Part shown: positions 9,984-17,928 of the stretch, in pieces
Numbering within the stretch: the stretch's first letter is position 1
Layout of the letters: every line of letters begins with the position of its first letter
NCBI RefSeq assembly: GCF_029761935.1
Contig: NZ_CP121699.1
Coordinates: 2,728,001 to 2,792,000, forward strand
From: Microbacterium testaceum
Lineage (GTDB): Bacteria > Actinomycetota > Actinomycetes > Actinomycetales > Microbacteriaceae
DNA: 64,000 nt
Direction: 5' to 3'
Program-made: the position numbers and the translations under genes
The notes under the pieces: model-generated
The model's database searches: none
What the model was told of the DNA's origin: nothing
Seen by the model: the letters and a program-made list of their open reading frames with translations, nothing else

Positions 9984-10022
9984 CGACGGGCACGGCACCC
10001 CCCAATGGTGCCGTGCCCGTCG
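9984..10022. terminator. hairpin terminator after the LacI gene
   Basis: A perfect 16-bp stem (CGACGGGCACGGCACC at 9984-9999 with 10007-10022) and a 7-nt loop. There is no T-tract, as is common in high-GC actinobacteria. Confidence 0.65.
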
Positions 10023-10176
10023 CCGACGGACCGGGAAGCCTCTCCCGGTCGCTCGCGCGCGGGGTTTCCCCCACGGACGCCCGCGCGCGGTCGTCATCCA
10101 TACAAGCACAGCGTCTCGTAAATAGCACCCGCGCTGGGATTGTAAATACGATCATCCTTGCGTCGTCGTGGGCGTC

Positions 10177-10182
10177 TACGAT
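10177..10182 (+). promoter_or_regulatory. -10 box of a leaderless start
   Basis: TACGAT ends 6 nt before the GTG at 10189. The region just upstream is unusually AT-rich for this genome and carries two similar GTAAATA words (near 10117 and 10142) that could be an operator. Confidence 0.45.
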
Positions 10183-10188
10183 CGGAAT

Positions 10189-10833
10189 GTGGGTCGCGGC
10201 GCTGTCGGACCGCCCTCGCGGTACTCCCGCCGAGTGGTGGCGAATGTGGACCGCCTGCGTCGGGCGAAAGGTCTGACCGTGGGCGAGCTGCTCAGCCGCG
10301 CCGGAATGACGAAGAGCTACTACCAGTCGCGCGCGGGCTTCTCTCTGCCGTACAACACGAACGACATCGAGGCGCTCGCCGCCGCCCTCGGAGTGGCCCC
10401 CGAAGAAGCCGCGAACCCCGACTCCGCGCCCCGGGTCGAGATGCGCGTCCCCGCGGCCCCCCTCGCCGCCCGCGTCCGTCGACTCGTCCACAGCCAGGGG
10501 GCGACGGAGAACGACCTCGTCGATCACCTCGATGAGATCGACCCCGCCGCCGCCGAGAGCGCGCGTGCCCTCCTCGCCGCCGCGACCAACACCGTCGTGC
10601 TCGACGAAGAGGTCCTGCGCCTGATCACGCACTGGGCCGACGTGCCGACCGAGTACCTCACCGACTACACCGACGACGCGGTGACCGACCGGACCGACGC
10701 CGAGCTCGAACTGCGCGACGCGATGCGCGAGGCGGGAGCGAGCAGCATCCAATTCCGCGCCCTCGGCGAGATGTCGCCCGACGCCCTCCGCGCCATCGCG
10801 CACTCCCTGCGAAGCAGGCCGCCCGCGACATGA
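10189..10833 (+). CDS. XRE-type helix-turn-helix regulator
   Basis: A 214-residue protein with an N-terminal XRE-like DNA-binding region (VDRLRRAKGLTVGELLSRAG, then YNTNDIEALAAALGV) at about residues 18-75. An all-helical C-terminal part of about 130 residues matches nothing I recognise. No ribosome site precedes any candidate start; the GTG at 10189 is favoured because TACGAT lies 6 nt upstream, giving a leaderless message. It is followed 22 bp later by an ImmA/IrrE-type protease gene. In established examples that pairing means the protease inactivates the adjacent HTH repressor in response to stress. Confidence 0.75.
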   Translation: MGRGAVGPPSRYSRRVVANVDRLRRAKGLTVGELLSRAGMTKSYYQSRAGFSLPYNTNDIEALAAALGVAPEEAANPDSAPRVEMRVPAAPLAARVRRLVHSQGATENDLVDHLDEIDPAAAESARALLAAATNTVVLDEEVLRLITHWADVPTEYLTDYTDDAVTDRTDAELELRDAMREAGASSIQFRALGEMSPDALRAIAHSLRSRPPAT

Positions 10834-10855
10834 TCAGCCGTGAGGGGGGACGGTG

Positions 10856-11317
10856 GTGACGGAAGCGGACGAGATGCTCGCCCGCGTGCAGGCGCGCGCC
10901 GACCGCGCGATCCAGCACGCCGGTCTCGCCGCCGGCATGACCTTCGACCAGGTCGTCCACGCGGTCGAGCAGGCGCTCGAGATCCGCTTGCGCATCGTCC
11001 CCGAGACCGACACGGCGGGGTGGGGCACGTTGACCGGTTTCCTCACCTACTTCGCCGATCGACGCGAGGGCAGCATCCACGTCCGCGCCTCGGATGCCGC
11101 GATCTACAGCCAGTTCGCCGCCTCCCACGAACTGGGGCACCTCCTCGACGACGCCCACTGCTCCGGCGCTCTGCACGAGCGTTCCTCGGTCTCACCCCAT
11201 GACAATCCCCTATTGACCACGCCGGAGTACGAGGCGGAACTCGTCGCCGAGCACATCGCGCACCGGATCGCGCGCCTGCTGTACACCTCACCGAGGGTGG
11301 CCGAGTCGTCGTGGTGA
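10856..11317 (+). CDS. ImmA/IrrE-family metallopeptidase
   Basis: A 153-residue small zinc metallopeptidase with the HExxH helix at H91-E92-L93-G94-H95 (SHELGHLL) and a downstream YEAELVAEHIAHRIA helix that would supply the third ligand glutamate. The start at the second GTG (10856) has GAGGGGGGA 5 nt upstream. Family members such as ImmA and IrrE cleave or inactivate a partner HTH repressor; the regulator immediately upstream is the obvious partner. The stop codon overlaps the start of the membrane-protein gene, so the two are translationally coupled. Confidence 0.82.
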   Translation: MTEADEMLARVQARADRAIQHAGLAAGMTFDQVVHAVEQALEIRLRIVPETDTAGWGTLTGFLTYFADRREGSIHVRASDAAIYSQFAASHELGHLLDDAHCSGALHERSSVSPHDNPLLTTPEYEAELVAEHIAHRIARLLYTSPRVAESSW

Positions 11318-12237
11318 CCGTCCTTCTGATCGACGCGGCGCTGGCGGGGCTGCTTCTCGTCGTCGTGCTCCGGGCCCGCGTCGCCTGGCGCCAGCCGCGG
11401 GCGCGCATCGCGTGGCTCGCCGCTCTCATCGGCTGCATCGCCCTGCTCACGCAGGGCACCGTCATCCGCCTCGAGATCCTCGACGGGTTTCTCGGCGGAA
11501 CGAACGTCCTCAAGCTCGTGCAGAACGTGCTCACCATGGTGGCGCTGTGGCTCGGCATCCAGGCGGGTACCGCTCCGGTGACCGCGCGGATCCGCACCCT
11601 GCGGTGGTGGTTCCCCGGCCTGCTCGGCGCGCTGTTCGCGGTGGTCTTCTTCGCCGCCCTCCCCGAGCGGGGGACGTCGTCGTTCCGGTTCCTCGAGGAT
11701 GCGGCGATGACCTCGACCGGCGCGTGGGCGTACGGCGTGCTGCACATGGCGGGTATCGCGCTCGTCGGCCTGCTGCTGTTCCGCTCGGCCCGCGGATCGC
11801 TGCCGAAAACACGCGTCTTCTTCCGCGTCGGGGCGGTGGGGATCGTTCTCGGGTGCCTCAGTGAGATCCTCGACCTGACGCTGTCGCGGTTCTTCGAGCC
11901 CAACGCGCTGGTCAGTGCGCTGTTCGATCCGCTCTTCTACCTCGGGGTCGTCTCGTTCGTGATCGGGATCTTCGTGGCATCCCGCACGACGACGCGCATC
12001 CGCCGCCGCGGCGATGAGCTGCTGGCGCGGCTCGAGCCGGTCGCCCGGGAGCGTGGAGTGGACTCGTTCCCCGGGCTCCCGGCCGATGCCGTCGCCGACA
12101 CGCGCCTCCACGCCCTGCGGGTCGCCGTCGAAGACGACGCGATCGCCACCTCGACGCCGCTCAGCCCTCCTCAGCGCGCTCTGCTCGATGACATCGACGC
12201 CCACCTGACTCGACGAACCACGGGAGTCCACCCATGA
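11314..12237 (+). CDS. seven-helix membrane protein of the MAB_1171c-like type
   Basis: A 307-residue integral membrane protein. Seven hydrophobic segments fill residues 1-235 (the first LLIDAALAGLLLVVVLRA, the last YLGVVSFVIGIFVA), and a charged cytosolic tail of about 75 residues follows. The arrangement recalls actinobacterial MAB_1171c-like putative transporters or sensors that occur beside ImmA/IrrE genes; this is recollection, not a search result. The GTG at 11314 gives a GTGA overlap with the protease gene, and its own stop overlaps the next ATG (ATGA). It could sense or transport the signal that triggers the protease. Confidence 0.65.
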   Translation: MTVLLIDAALAGLLLVVVLRARVAWRQPRARIAWLAALIGCIALLTQGTVIRLEILDGFLGGTNVLKLVQNVLTMVALWLGIQAGTAPVTARIRTLRWWFPGLLGALFAVVFFAALPERGTSSFRFLEDAAMTSTGAWAYGVLHMAGIALVGLLLFRSARGSLPKTRVFFRVGAVGIVLGCLSEILDLTLSRFFEPNALVSALFDPLFYLGVVSFVIGIFVASRTTTRIRRRGDELLARLEPVARERGVDSFPGLPADAVADTRLHALRVAVEDDAIATSTPLSPPQRALLDDIDAHLTRRTTGVHP

Positions 12238-13370
12238 TCCGATCCCTCGCCGTCGGCACCGGAGTCGCCGCCGCGACTCTCGCCCTGGCTCACACGGCCG
12301 TCGCCGGATACGTCGCCCGCCGTCTCATCGCGCCGCGCGCTCCGAAGGTGTACGCCCCGATCACGGTCGCGGGCGACACCGTCTCGGTGCCGGCCACGCT
12401 GGAGAGCCGCGAGCCGGGCACGTACGGCCTGTGGCTCGACGACGGTCGGCACCTGGTCGTCGGCGAGCCGCTGCGCATCGGGAAGGACCGGGTCGTGCGC
12501 GCGCTGGCGGCGCGACCGGAGGGCCTCGAAGACGGGGATGCCGTGGCCACCTGGACCTCGCAGAGCATCGGTGCCCCCGAGGAGGTCGGGCCCACTCGAC
12601 ACGTCTCGGTGCCGCTTCGACGCGGCGGAGTCGCGGAGGCCTGGGAGATCGGCGACCGCGACACCGCGGACGGACGGTGGACGATCCACGTCCACGGCCT
12701 GCGCTCCAGCCGCAACGGTGCTTTGCGCTCCACCCCGGCCGCCGCCGCCGCGGGGTGGATGTCGCTCGTCGTCTCGTACGCGGGCGATGAGGAGTGCGCC
12801 CCCGCCGATTCCCTCCCCTCGACGCTCGGGACGCGCGAGTGGAGAGACGTCGACGACGCGATCTCGTACGCCGTCGACCAGGGGGCGCGCGAGATCGTGC
12901 TCGTCGCCTGGTCGATGGGGGGAACGATCGCGATGCTCGCGCTCGAGCAATCGGCACACCGCGACCGCGTCACCGCCCTCGTGCTCGTCGCGCCGGCCCT
13001 CGACTGGACGCGCGTGGTCGAGAACGCCGTCGCGGGCGCCCACCTTCCGCGCTCGGTGGCGGGAGCATCGATGCGCATCCTGGGCAGCGCCCTCGGCGCG
13101 CGGGCACTCGGACTCATCGAGGGCGTGAACGCCCCGGCGCTCAACTGGGTCGACGGTCCCCGGCCCGCGCCTCGCGTCCCCACCCTGATCGTGCACAGCC
13201 TGCGCGACCCCGTGGTGCCGGTGAGCGGGTCGCTCGCGTACGTGAAACGGCATCCCGAGGCCGAGCTCGTCGCGTTCGACGCGACCGGTCACTGCAACGA
13301 GGCGAACCAGGACCCGACGCGGTTCCACGACGCCATCGCGGGGTTCCTGCGGAGCCGACCGCGCACCTGA
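12234..13370 (+). CDS. membrane-anchored alpha/beta hydrolase
   Basis: A 378-residue protein with an uncleaved-looking N-terminal hydrophobic helix (residues 4-27), a beta-rich region of about 110 residues, then an alpha/beta-hydrolase domain. The predicted triad is S227 in AWSMGG, D325 in HSLRDPVVPV and H353 in ATGHCNE. It is the fourth gene of the HTH-protease-membrane-protein operon, overlapping the previous gene by 4 bp. The substrate is unknown; an ester, amide or lipid-like signal is possible. It ends 13 bp from the convergent mannitol-type dehydrogenase. Confidence 0.78.
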   Translation: MIRSLAVGTGVAAATLALAHTAVAGYVARRLIAPRAPKVYAPITVAGDTVSVPATLESREPGTYGLWLDDGRHLVVGEPLRIGKDRVVRALAARPEGLEDGDAVATWTSQSIGAPEEVGPTRHVSVPLRRGGVAEAWEIGDRDTADGRWTIHVHGLRSSRNGALRSTPAAAAAGWMSLVVSYAGDEECAPADSLPSTLGTREWRDVDDAISYAVDQGAREIVLVAWSMGGTIAMLALEQSAHRDRVTALVLVAPALDWTRVVENAVAGAHLPRSVAGASMRILGSALGARALGLIEGVNAPALNWVDGPRPAPRVPTLIVHSLRDPVVPVSGSLAYVKRHPEAELVAFDATGHCNEANQDPTRFHDAIAGFLRSRPRT

Positions 13371-13383
13371 CCCGCCCGGGCCG

Positions 13384-14844
13384 TCAGTCGGCGAGGGCGG
13401 CGATCGCTCCGCGCGCCCCGCGCTCGGCCAGCGACGCCCGCGCCGCGAGGTAGGCCTCGCGCAGGCGGGGGTTCTGCCCGAGGTCGCCGAAGACGGGTGC
13501 GTAGTCGAGGAGCGACGCAGGGTCGTCGGCGACGATCGCCCGCAGTTCGTCGAGACGGCTGTCGACCGCGGGCGTCTCTTCGCCCGACTCGGTGCGCCCC
13601 TCGAGGAAGACGCTCCACCCCGCGAGCACGAGCGCGGCGCGGTCGATGCGGCCGCCCGAGGCGAGCTGCTCACGCACGACCGGCAGCAGGAACTTCGGCA
13701 GGCGGTCCGAGCCGTCGACGACCTGGCGCGCAAGGGTGTCGCGGATTGCCTCACTGCCGAAACGGGCGATGAGCTGGTCGCAGTAGGCGTCGAGGTCGAT
13801 CCCCGGGACCGCGCGGAGCGTCGGGATCGCCTCGTCGTGCATGTATCCCTGCAGGAAGTCGACGAACAGCGGGTCGGTGCACACCTCGTGCACGTAGTGC
13901 GCGCCCGAGAGGATGCCGAGGTAGCTCATGGCCTGGTGCGAGGCGTTGAGCAGGCGCAGTTTCATCAGCTCGTAGGGCTCGACGTCGTCGACCAGCTGCA
14001 CGCCGACCTCGTCGAACGGTGGGCGGCCGGCGGGGAAGGCGTCTTCGAGCACCCACTGCTCGAACGACTCGCTGCGCACCGGCCAGCGGTCGCGGATGCC
14101 GAACTCCGAGGCGATCGCGTCGCGCGTCTCGTCGGTGGTCACGGGCGTGATGCGGTCGACCATCGAGTTCGGGAACGACACGTTCTCGGCGATCCAGCTC
14201 GACAGCTCGGCGTCGCGCCGCTCGGCGAAACCGAGCAGGGCCGCACGGGCGACGTGTCCGTTGCCCTGGATGTTGTCGCACGACATGACGGTGAAGGCCG
14301 GGATGCCGGCATCCCGGCGTCGGCGAAGAGCTTCGGTGAGCAGACCCATGACGCTGCGCGGCGGGGTCGCACCGTCGAGGTCGGCGAGCGTTGCCTCGTC
14401 GCGCGGGGCGTAGGCGCCGGTGGCGTCGTCGATGCCGTACCCGCCCTCGGTGATGGTGAGAGAGGCGATCGCGGTGTCGGGGGCGGCGAGCTTCGCGACC
14501 ACGGCCTCGGGGTCATCGGGCACGAAGAGGTACTCGACGATGGAGCCGACGACGCGGGCGGTGGAGGTCCCGTCGGGCGCGGTCGTGACGAGCGTGTAGA
14601 GGTCGTCTTGAGCGGCGAGGGCGTCGCGCATGGACGCGTCGAACGACAGGACCCCGACTCCGCACAGGCCCCACTCGGTGTGGCCGGCTTCGAGCAGGCG
14701 GTCGAGGTACATGGCCTCGTGCGCCCGGTGGAAGCCGCCCACGCCGAAGTGCACGATGCGCGCGCGCACGGCCGACCTGTCGTACGTCGGAACGGAGACG
14801 TTCGCCGCGAGGGAGGGGAGGGAGGCGGCGGTGAGGTCGGTCAT
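13384..14844 (-). CDS. mannitol/fructuronate-type polyol dehydrogenase
   Basis: A 486-residue NAD(P)-dependent long-chain polyol dehydrogenase of the mannitol 2-dehydrogenase / fructuronate reductase family. It has the nucleotide-binding region IVHFGVGGFHRAHEA near residue 30, a SNxxG-like MSCDNIQGNG segment near 190 and the catalytic KxxxxNxxH pattern in KLRLLNASH. It interconverts a polyol such as mannitol, arabitol or sorbitol with its ketose. The ATG at 14844 has a GGAG site. It is the last gene of the transporter operon, separated by a 160-bp gap that holds a long hairpin and a G-run. Confidence 0.88.
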   Translation of the reverse strand: MTDLTAASLPSLAANVSVPTYDRSAVRARIVHFGVGGFHRAHEAMYLDRLLEAGHTEWGLCGVGVLSFDASMRDALAAQDDLYTLVTTAPDGTSTARVVGSIVEYLFVPDDPEAVVAKLAAPDTAIASLTITEGGYGIDDATGAYAPRDEATLADLDGATPPRSVMGLLTEALRRRRDAGIPAFTVMSCDNIQGNGHVARAALLGFAERRDAELSSWIAENVSFPNSMVDRITPVTTDETRDAIASEFGIRDRWPVRSESFEQWVLEDAFPAGRPPFDEVGVQLVDDVEPYELMKLRLLNASHQAMSYLGILSGAHYVHEVCTDPLFVDFLQGYMHDEAIPTLRAVPGIDLDAYCDQLIARFGSEAIRDTLARQVVDGSDRLPKFLLPVVREQLASGGRIDRAALVLAGWSVFLEGRTESGEETPAVDSRLDELRAIVADDPASLLDYAPVFGDLGQNPRLREAYLAARASLAERGARGAIAALAD

Positions 14845-14865
14845 GCGGGGCTCCGTGGTCGATGT

Positions 14866-14929
14866 GCGTGAGTCGCCAGATTCTGTCGCTTCAGGGGTGT
14901 CGGAAGCGACAGACCATGGCGACTCACGC
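14866..14929. repeat. long imperfect inverted repeat (27-bp arms)
   Basis: Arms 14866-14892 and 14903-14929 pair except for 3 central bases, with a 10-nt loop; the outer half is GCGTGAGTCGCCA and the inner half TCTGTCGCTTC. It sits between the binding-protein gene and the dehydrogenase gene of one operon. It could attenuate or stabilise the message there. Confidence 0.75.
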
Positions 14930-14931
14930 GC

Positions 14932-14958
14932 GGGGAGGGGGGGAGGGGGGAGGGGGGG
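14932..14958 (+). other. G-quadruplex-like run
   Basis: Runs of 4, 7, 6 and 7 guanines are separated by single adenines on the plus strand, directly beside the long hairpin. The neighbouring genes run on the minus strand, so the G-rich strand is the template strand. It could slow polymerase between the binding-protein and dehydrogenase genes. Confidence 0.6.
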
Positions 14959-15004
14959 ATGCCGGGACGCCGCGTGAGCGCGAGATCCCGGCATCCGGAA
15001 TCGA

Positions 15005-15994
15005 TCAGCAGGAGGACTTGTAGACCGCGTCCTTGCCGTCGGTGGTGATGTTGTCCTTCGTCAGGATGGTGAAGCCGGTCTGGATCTTGGCTTCGGTGCT
15101 CTCGCCCTTCAGCGCGGCGATGGCCTGCTTGACGCCGTCTTCGCCGATGGTGGCGGGTTCCTGCGCGACGAGGGCCTGGACGGTGCCGGCCTCGAGGGCT
15201 TTGACCTGCGCGGGGCCGGCGTCGAAGCCGACGATGGTGACCTGGCCCTGCTTGCCGGCCTGCTGGACGCCGGTGGCGGAGCCTTCGGCGGCGAACAGGT
15301 TGGCGGCGAAGATGCCGACGATGTCGGGGTCCTTCTGCAGCGCCGCCGTCACGATCTCCGCAGCCGTGGAGGGTTCGTTGTGGGAGTACTGCACGCCCAC
15401 CGACTCGAACTTGGAGTCCTTCTTGACGGCGTCTTCGAAGCCCTGGGCGCGGGCGTCGGTGGTGGACACACCCGGGTCGGTGGAGACGACGAGGACCTTG
15501 CCGCCGCCCGGGTTGGCCTTCTGGATCGCCTCGAACGCCGCGGCTCCGCCGCCGTTGTTGTCGGAGGAGATCTGCGAGACCGCGCCGGAGGGGTCTTCGA
15601 GCGTCGTGTCGACGAGCACGACCTTGATGCCGGCTGCCTCGGCGGCCGCGATGGGCGCCTGCATGGCCGAGACGTCGGTGGGGGCGATCAGCAGCGCGTC
15701 GGGCTTGGAGGCCACGACCGCGTCGACGATCGGCTTCTGAAGCGTCGGGTCGAACTTCTCGGGACCCTGGGTGGTGACGGTCGCACCCTCCTTCTCGGCC
15801 TCGGCCTGGATGCCGCACTGCATCGAGATGTAGAACTCATCTCCCGCGACGCCCTGCACGAACGCGATCTTGTACCCGCCGTCGGCGCCGCCGGACGCGC
15901 CGCCCGAGGACGCACCGCCCGAGCACCCCGCGAGGGTCAGCGTCGCCGCCATGCCGAAGACCGTCAGGGCGGTCGCCTTCTTGTTCCACTTCAT
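15005..15994 (-). CDS. sugar ABC transporter substrate-binding lipoprotein (RbsB/FrcB type)
   Basis: A 329-residue exported lipoprotein. The signal peptide MKWNKKATALTVFGMAATLT is followed by the lipobox LAGC, with the cysteine at about residue 23, and a Gly/Ser linker. The mature part is a periplasmic-binding-protein type I fold (KPDALLIAPTDVSAMQAPIA, GIFAANLFAAEG, VTIVGFDAGPAQVKAL). ATG 15994 gives a normal signal peptide; GTG 16003 is also possible. It delivers a monosaccharide or polyol to the RbsC-type permease encoded upstream. Both flanking gaps carry G-quadruplex-like runs. Confidence 0.92.
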   Translation of the reverse strand: MKWNKKATALTVFGMAATLTLAGCSGGASSGGASGGADGGYKIAFVQGVAGDEFYISMQCGIQAEAEKEGATVTTQGPEKFDPTLQKPIVDAVVASKPDALLIAPTDVSAMQAPIAAAEAAGIKVVLVDTTLEDPSGAVSQISSDNNGGGAAAFEAIQKANPGGGKVLVVSTDPGVSTTDARAQGFEDAVKKDSKFESVGVQYSHNEPSTAAEIVTAALQKDPDIVGIFAANLFAAEGSATGVQQAGKQGQVTIVGFDAGPAQVKALEAGTVQALVAQEPATIGEDGVKQAIAALKGESTEAKIQTGFTILTKDNITTDGKDAVYKSSC

Positions 15995-16038
15995 TGTGAT
16001 CACCGTTCTTTTCTGGAGTACTGCTGTCGGGTTGGTAA

Positions 16039-16056
16039 GGGGTGGGGAGGGAGGGG
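16039..16056 (+). other. second G-quadruplex-like run
   Basis: GGGG-T-GGGG-A-GGG-A-GGGG on the plus strand in the 75-bp gap between the permease and binding-protein genes. Like the run at 14932 it lies on the template strand of the operon. Confidence 0.55.
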
Positions 16057-16069
16057 ATGCCGCCGCGGA

Positions 16070-17155
16070 TCAGCCGCGTCGACCTCCGCTGAGGAACTTG
16101 CGCCAGAGGCCCTGCGAGGTACCGCGGGTCGCGGCGGTGCGGCGCACCTGGTCGACGTAGACCGCCGCGATCAGCACCGCGCCGACGGCGACCTGCTGCC
16201 AGAAGGGCTGCACGCCGGTGATGACGAAGCCGTTCTGCAGCACCGCGGGGATGAACAGGCCCACGACGGTGCCCATGATCGTGCCGACCCCGCCGAAGAG
16301 CGAGGTGCCGCCGATGACGACGGCCGCGATGACGTTCAGGTTGGTCTGGGACTGGCCGGCGATGGCGGTCGTGGAGAACTGGGAGAGAGACAGGATGCCG
16401 CCGAGCCCGGCCAGGGCGCCGGAGATCGTGTAGATCTTGATCAGCTGTGCGTCGACCTTCACACCGACGCGGCGGGCGGCGATCTCGCTCGAGCCCACGG
16501 CCAACGTGTAGAGGCCGAAGCGCGTGAAGTGCAGGACGACAGCGCCGATCAGCACCACGACGAGCGCGATGACGCTGATGATCGGGACGGATCCGAATAC
16601 GTTGCCGTAGCCGATCGAGACGGTCAGCACGGTGGGCACGTCGCGGATGTCGACGCCGCCGGTGAGGATCTGCGCGAGACCGAGCGCCATTCCCAGCGAG
16701 CCGAGGGTGACGATGAGCGGCGGGATCTTCGCCTTCGCGATGAGGAAGCCGTTGAACAGCCCCCAGCACACGCCGCTCAGGACCGCGACGATGATGCCGA
16801 CCGTGGCGACGCCCCACCCCTCGCCGCCCATCGCTCGCATAACGAGGGCCGACACGACCCCCGAGAAGACGAGGACGGACCCGACCGACAGGTCGATGCC
16901 GGCGGTGATGATGACGTAGGTCATGCCGACGGCGAGCACCGCGAGGATCGAGGCGTTCTGGATGATGAGGCGGAAGTTCGACCACTGGGCGAACGAGTCG
17001 GGCGCGATGATGCTGAAGACGATGATGATCGCCAGCAGAACCAGGAGGATCTGGAACGCCTGCGTGCGCAGGACCGCGGCGACCGGGTTGGTCTTCTTGT
17101 TGTCGTCGAACGTGCCGATCGCGACGGTCTCGGTCGGGGGAGTCTTGAGGCTCAC
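16070..17155 (-). CDS. sugar ABC transporter permease (RbsC/FrcC type)
   Basis: A 361-residue inner-membrane permease of the ribose/fructose family, with about eight to ten hydrophobic helices from residue 33 on. The family loop ITAGIDLSVGSVLVFSGVV and the VVIGGTSLFGGVGTIMGT motif are present. It starts at a GTG (17155) inside the stop of the ATPase gene (GTGA overlap), so the two are coupled. It forms the channel of the importer with the ATPase and binding protein. Confidence 0.92.
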   Translation of the reverse strand: MSLKTPPTETVAIGTFDDNKKTNPVAAVLRTQAFQILLVLLAIIIVFSIIAPDSFAQWSNFRLIIQNASILAVLAVGMTYVIITAGIDLSVGSVLVFSGVVSALVMRAMGGEGWGVATVGIIVAVLSGVCWGLFNGFLIAKAKIPPLIVTLGSLGMALGLAQILTGGVDIRDVPTVLTVSIGYGNVFGSVPIISVIALVVVLIGAVVLHFTRFGLYTLAVGSSEIAARRVGVKVDAQLIKIYTISGALAGLGGILSLSQFSTTAIAGQSQTNLNVIAAVVIGGTSLFGGVGTIMGTVVGLFIPAVLQNGFVITGVQPFWQQVAVGAVLIAAVYVDQVRRTAATRGTSQGLWRKFLSGGRRG

Positions 17156-17928
17156 TTCTGGTCGTCCTTCGTGACGGCGCCGGTCATGAGTCCGACGAGC
17201 TCTTCCATGGAGGTGTCCTTGGCGTTGATGTTGGCGACGCGGGTCCCGAGGCGCAGGACCTGGATGCGGTCGCTAACGTCGATGACGTGCGGCATCGAGT
17301 GCGAGATGAAGACCACGGCGATGCCCTTGTCACGCACGCGCCGGATGGTCTCGAGCACGTTCTTGGTCTGACGCACACCGAGGGCGGCGGTCGGCTCGTC
17401 CAGGAACACGACTCGCGAGGCCCAGTGCACGGCGCGGGCGATCGCGATGGCCTGACGCTGACCGCCCGACATCTCGCCGACGGGCGAGGTGAGCGAGCGG
17501 ACGGTGGCGCCGAGTTCGTCGAATGCGTCGCGGGAGGCCTTCGCCATGTCCTTGGTCTTCATGAAGCCGAGCGCTCCCGCGAGGCCGGGGCGGCGGATCT
17601 CGCGGCCCAGGTACATGTTCTGCACCGGGTCGAGGTGGGGGGCGAGAGCGAGGTCCTGGTAGACGGTCTCGATGCCGAGGCCGGAGGCGATCTGCGGGTT
17701 CGACATGTCGATGGGCTTGCCGTCGAAGAGGATCTCGCCCTCGTCGACCGCGAGGTTGCCCGAGAGGGCCTTCACGAGTGTCGACTTGCCGGCGCCGTTG
17801 TCGCCGATCAGGGCAGTGACCTCACCCGGGTAGACCTCGAAGTCCACGTTGTTGAGGGCGCGGACGGATCCGAACTGACGCGACAGGCCTCGCGCCTGCA
17901 GCACGGGCGTGGCCGTGGTGGTGCTCAT
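17152..17928 (-). CDS. sugar ABC transporter ATPase (FrcA type)
   Basis: A 258-residue single-domain ATPase, half the length of RbsA/XylG proteins, as in the fructose (FrcA) systems. Walker A is GDNGAGKST near residue 40, the signature is MSGGQRQAIAIARA near 145, Walker B is VVFLDEPTAALG, and the switch histidine is in FISHSMPHV. ATG 17928 follows GAAGGAG. It overlaps the kinase gene upstream and the permease gene downstream by 4 bp each, so all three are translationally coupled. Confidence 0.93.
   Translation of the reverse strand: MSTTTATPVLQARGLSRQFGSVRALNNVDFEVYPGEVTALIGDNGAGKSTLVKALSGNLAVDEGEILFDGKPIDMSNPQIASGLGIETVYQDLALAPHLDPVQNMYLGREIRRPGLAGALGFMKTKDMAKASRDAFDELGATVRSLTSPVGEMSGGQRQAIAIARAVHWASRVVFLDEPTAALGVRQTKNVLETIRRVRDKGIAVVFISHSMPHVIDVSDRIQVLRLGTRVANINAKDTSMEELVGLMTGAVTKDDQK

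Noticed and set aside
10013..10276. Possible small gene of 87 codons upstream of the HTH gene
   Set aside because: It begins inside the terminator hairpin, lacks a ribosome site and runs through the promoter of the next gene out of frame.
15380..17371. A 663-codon plus-strand frame opposite the ABC transporter genes
   Set aside because: It crosses gene boundaries of a coherent transporter operon on the other strand, and its translation has no recognisable domain.
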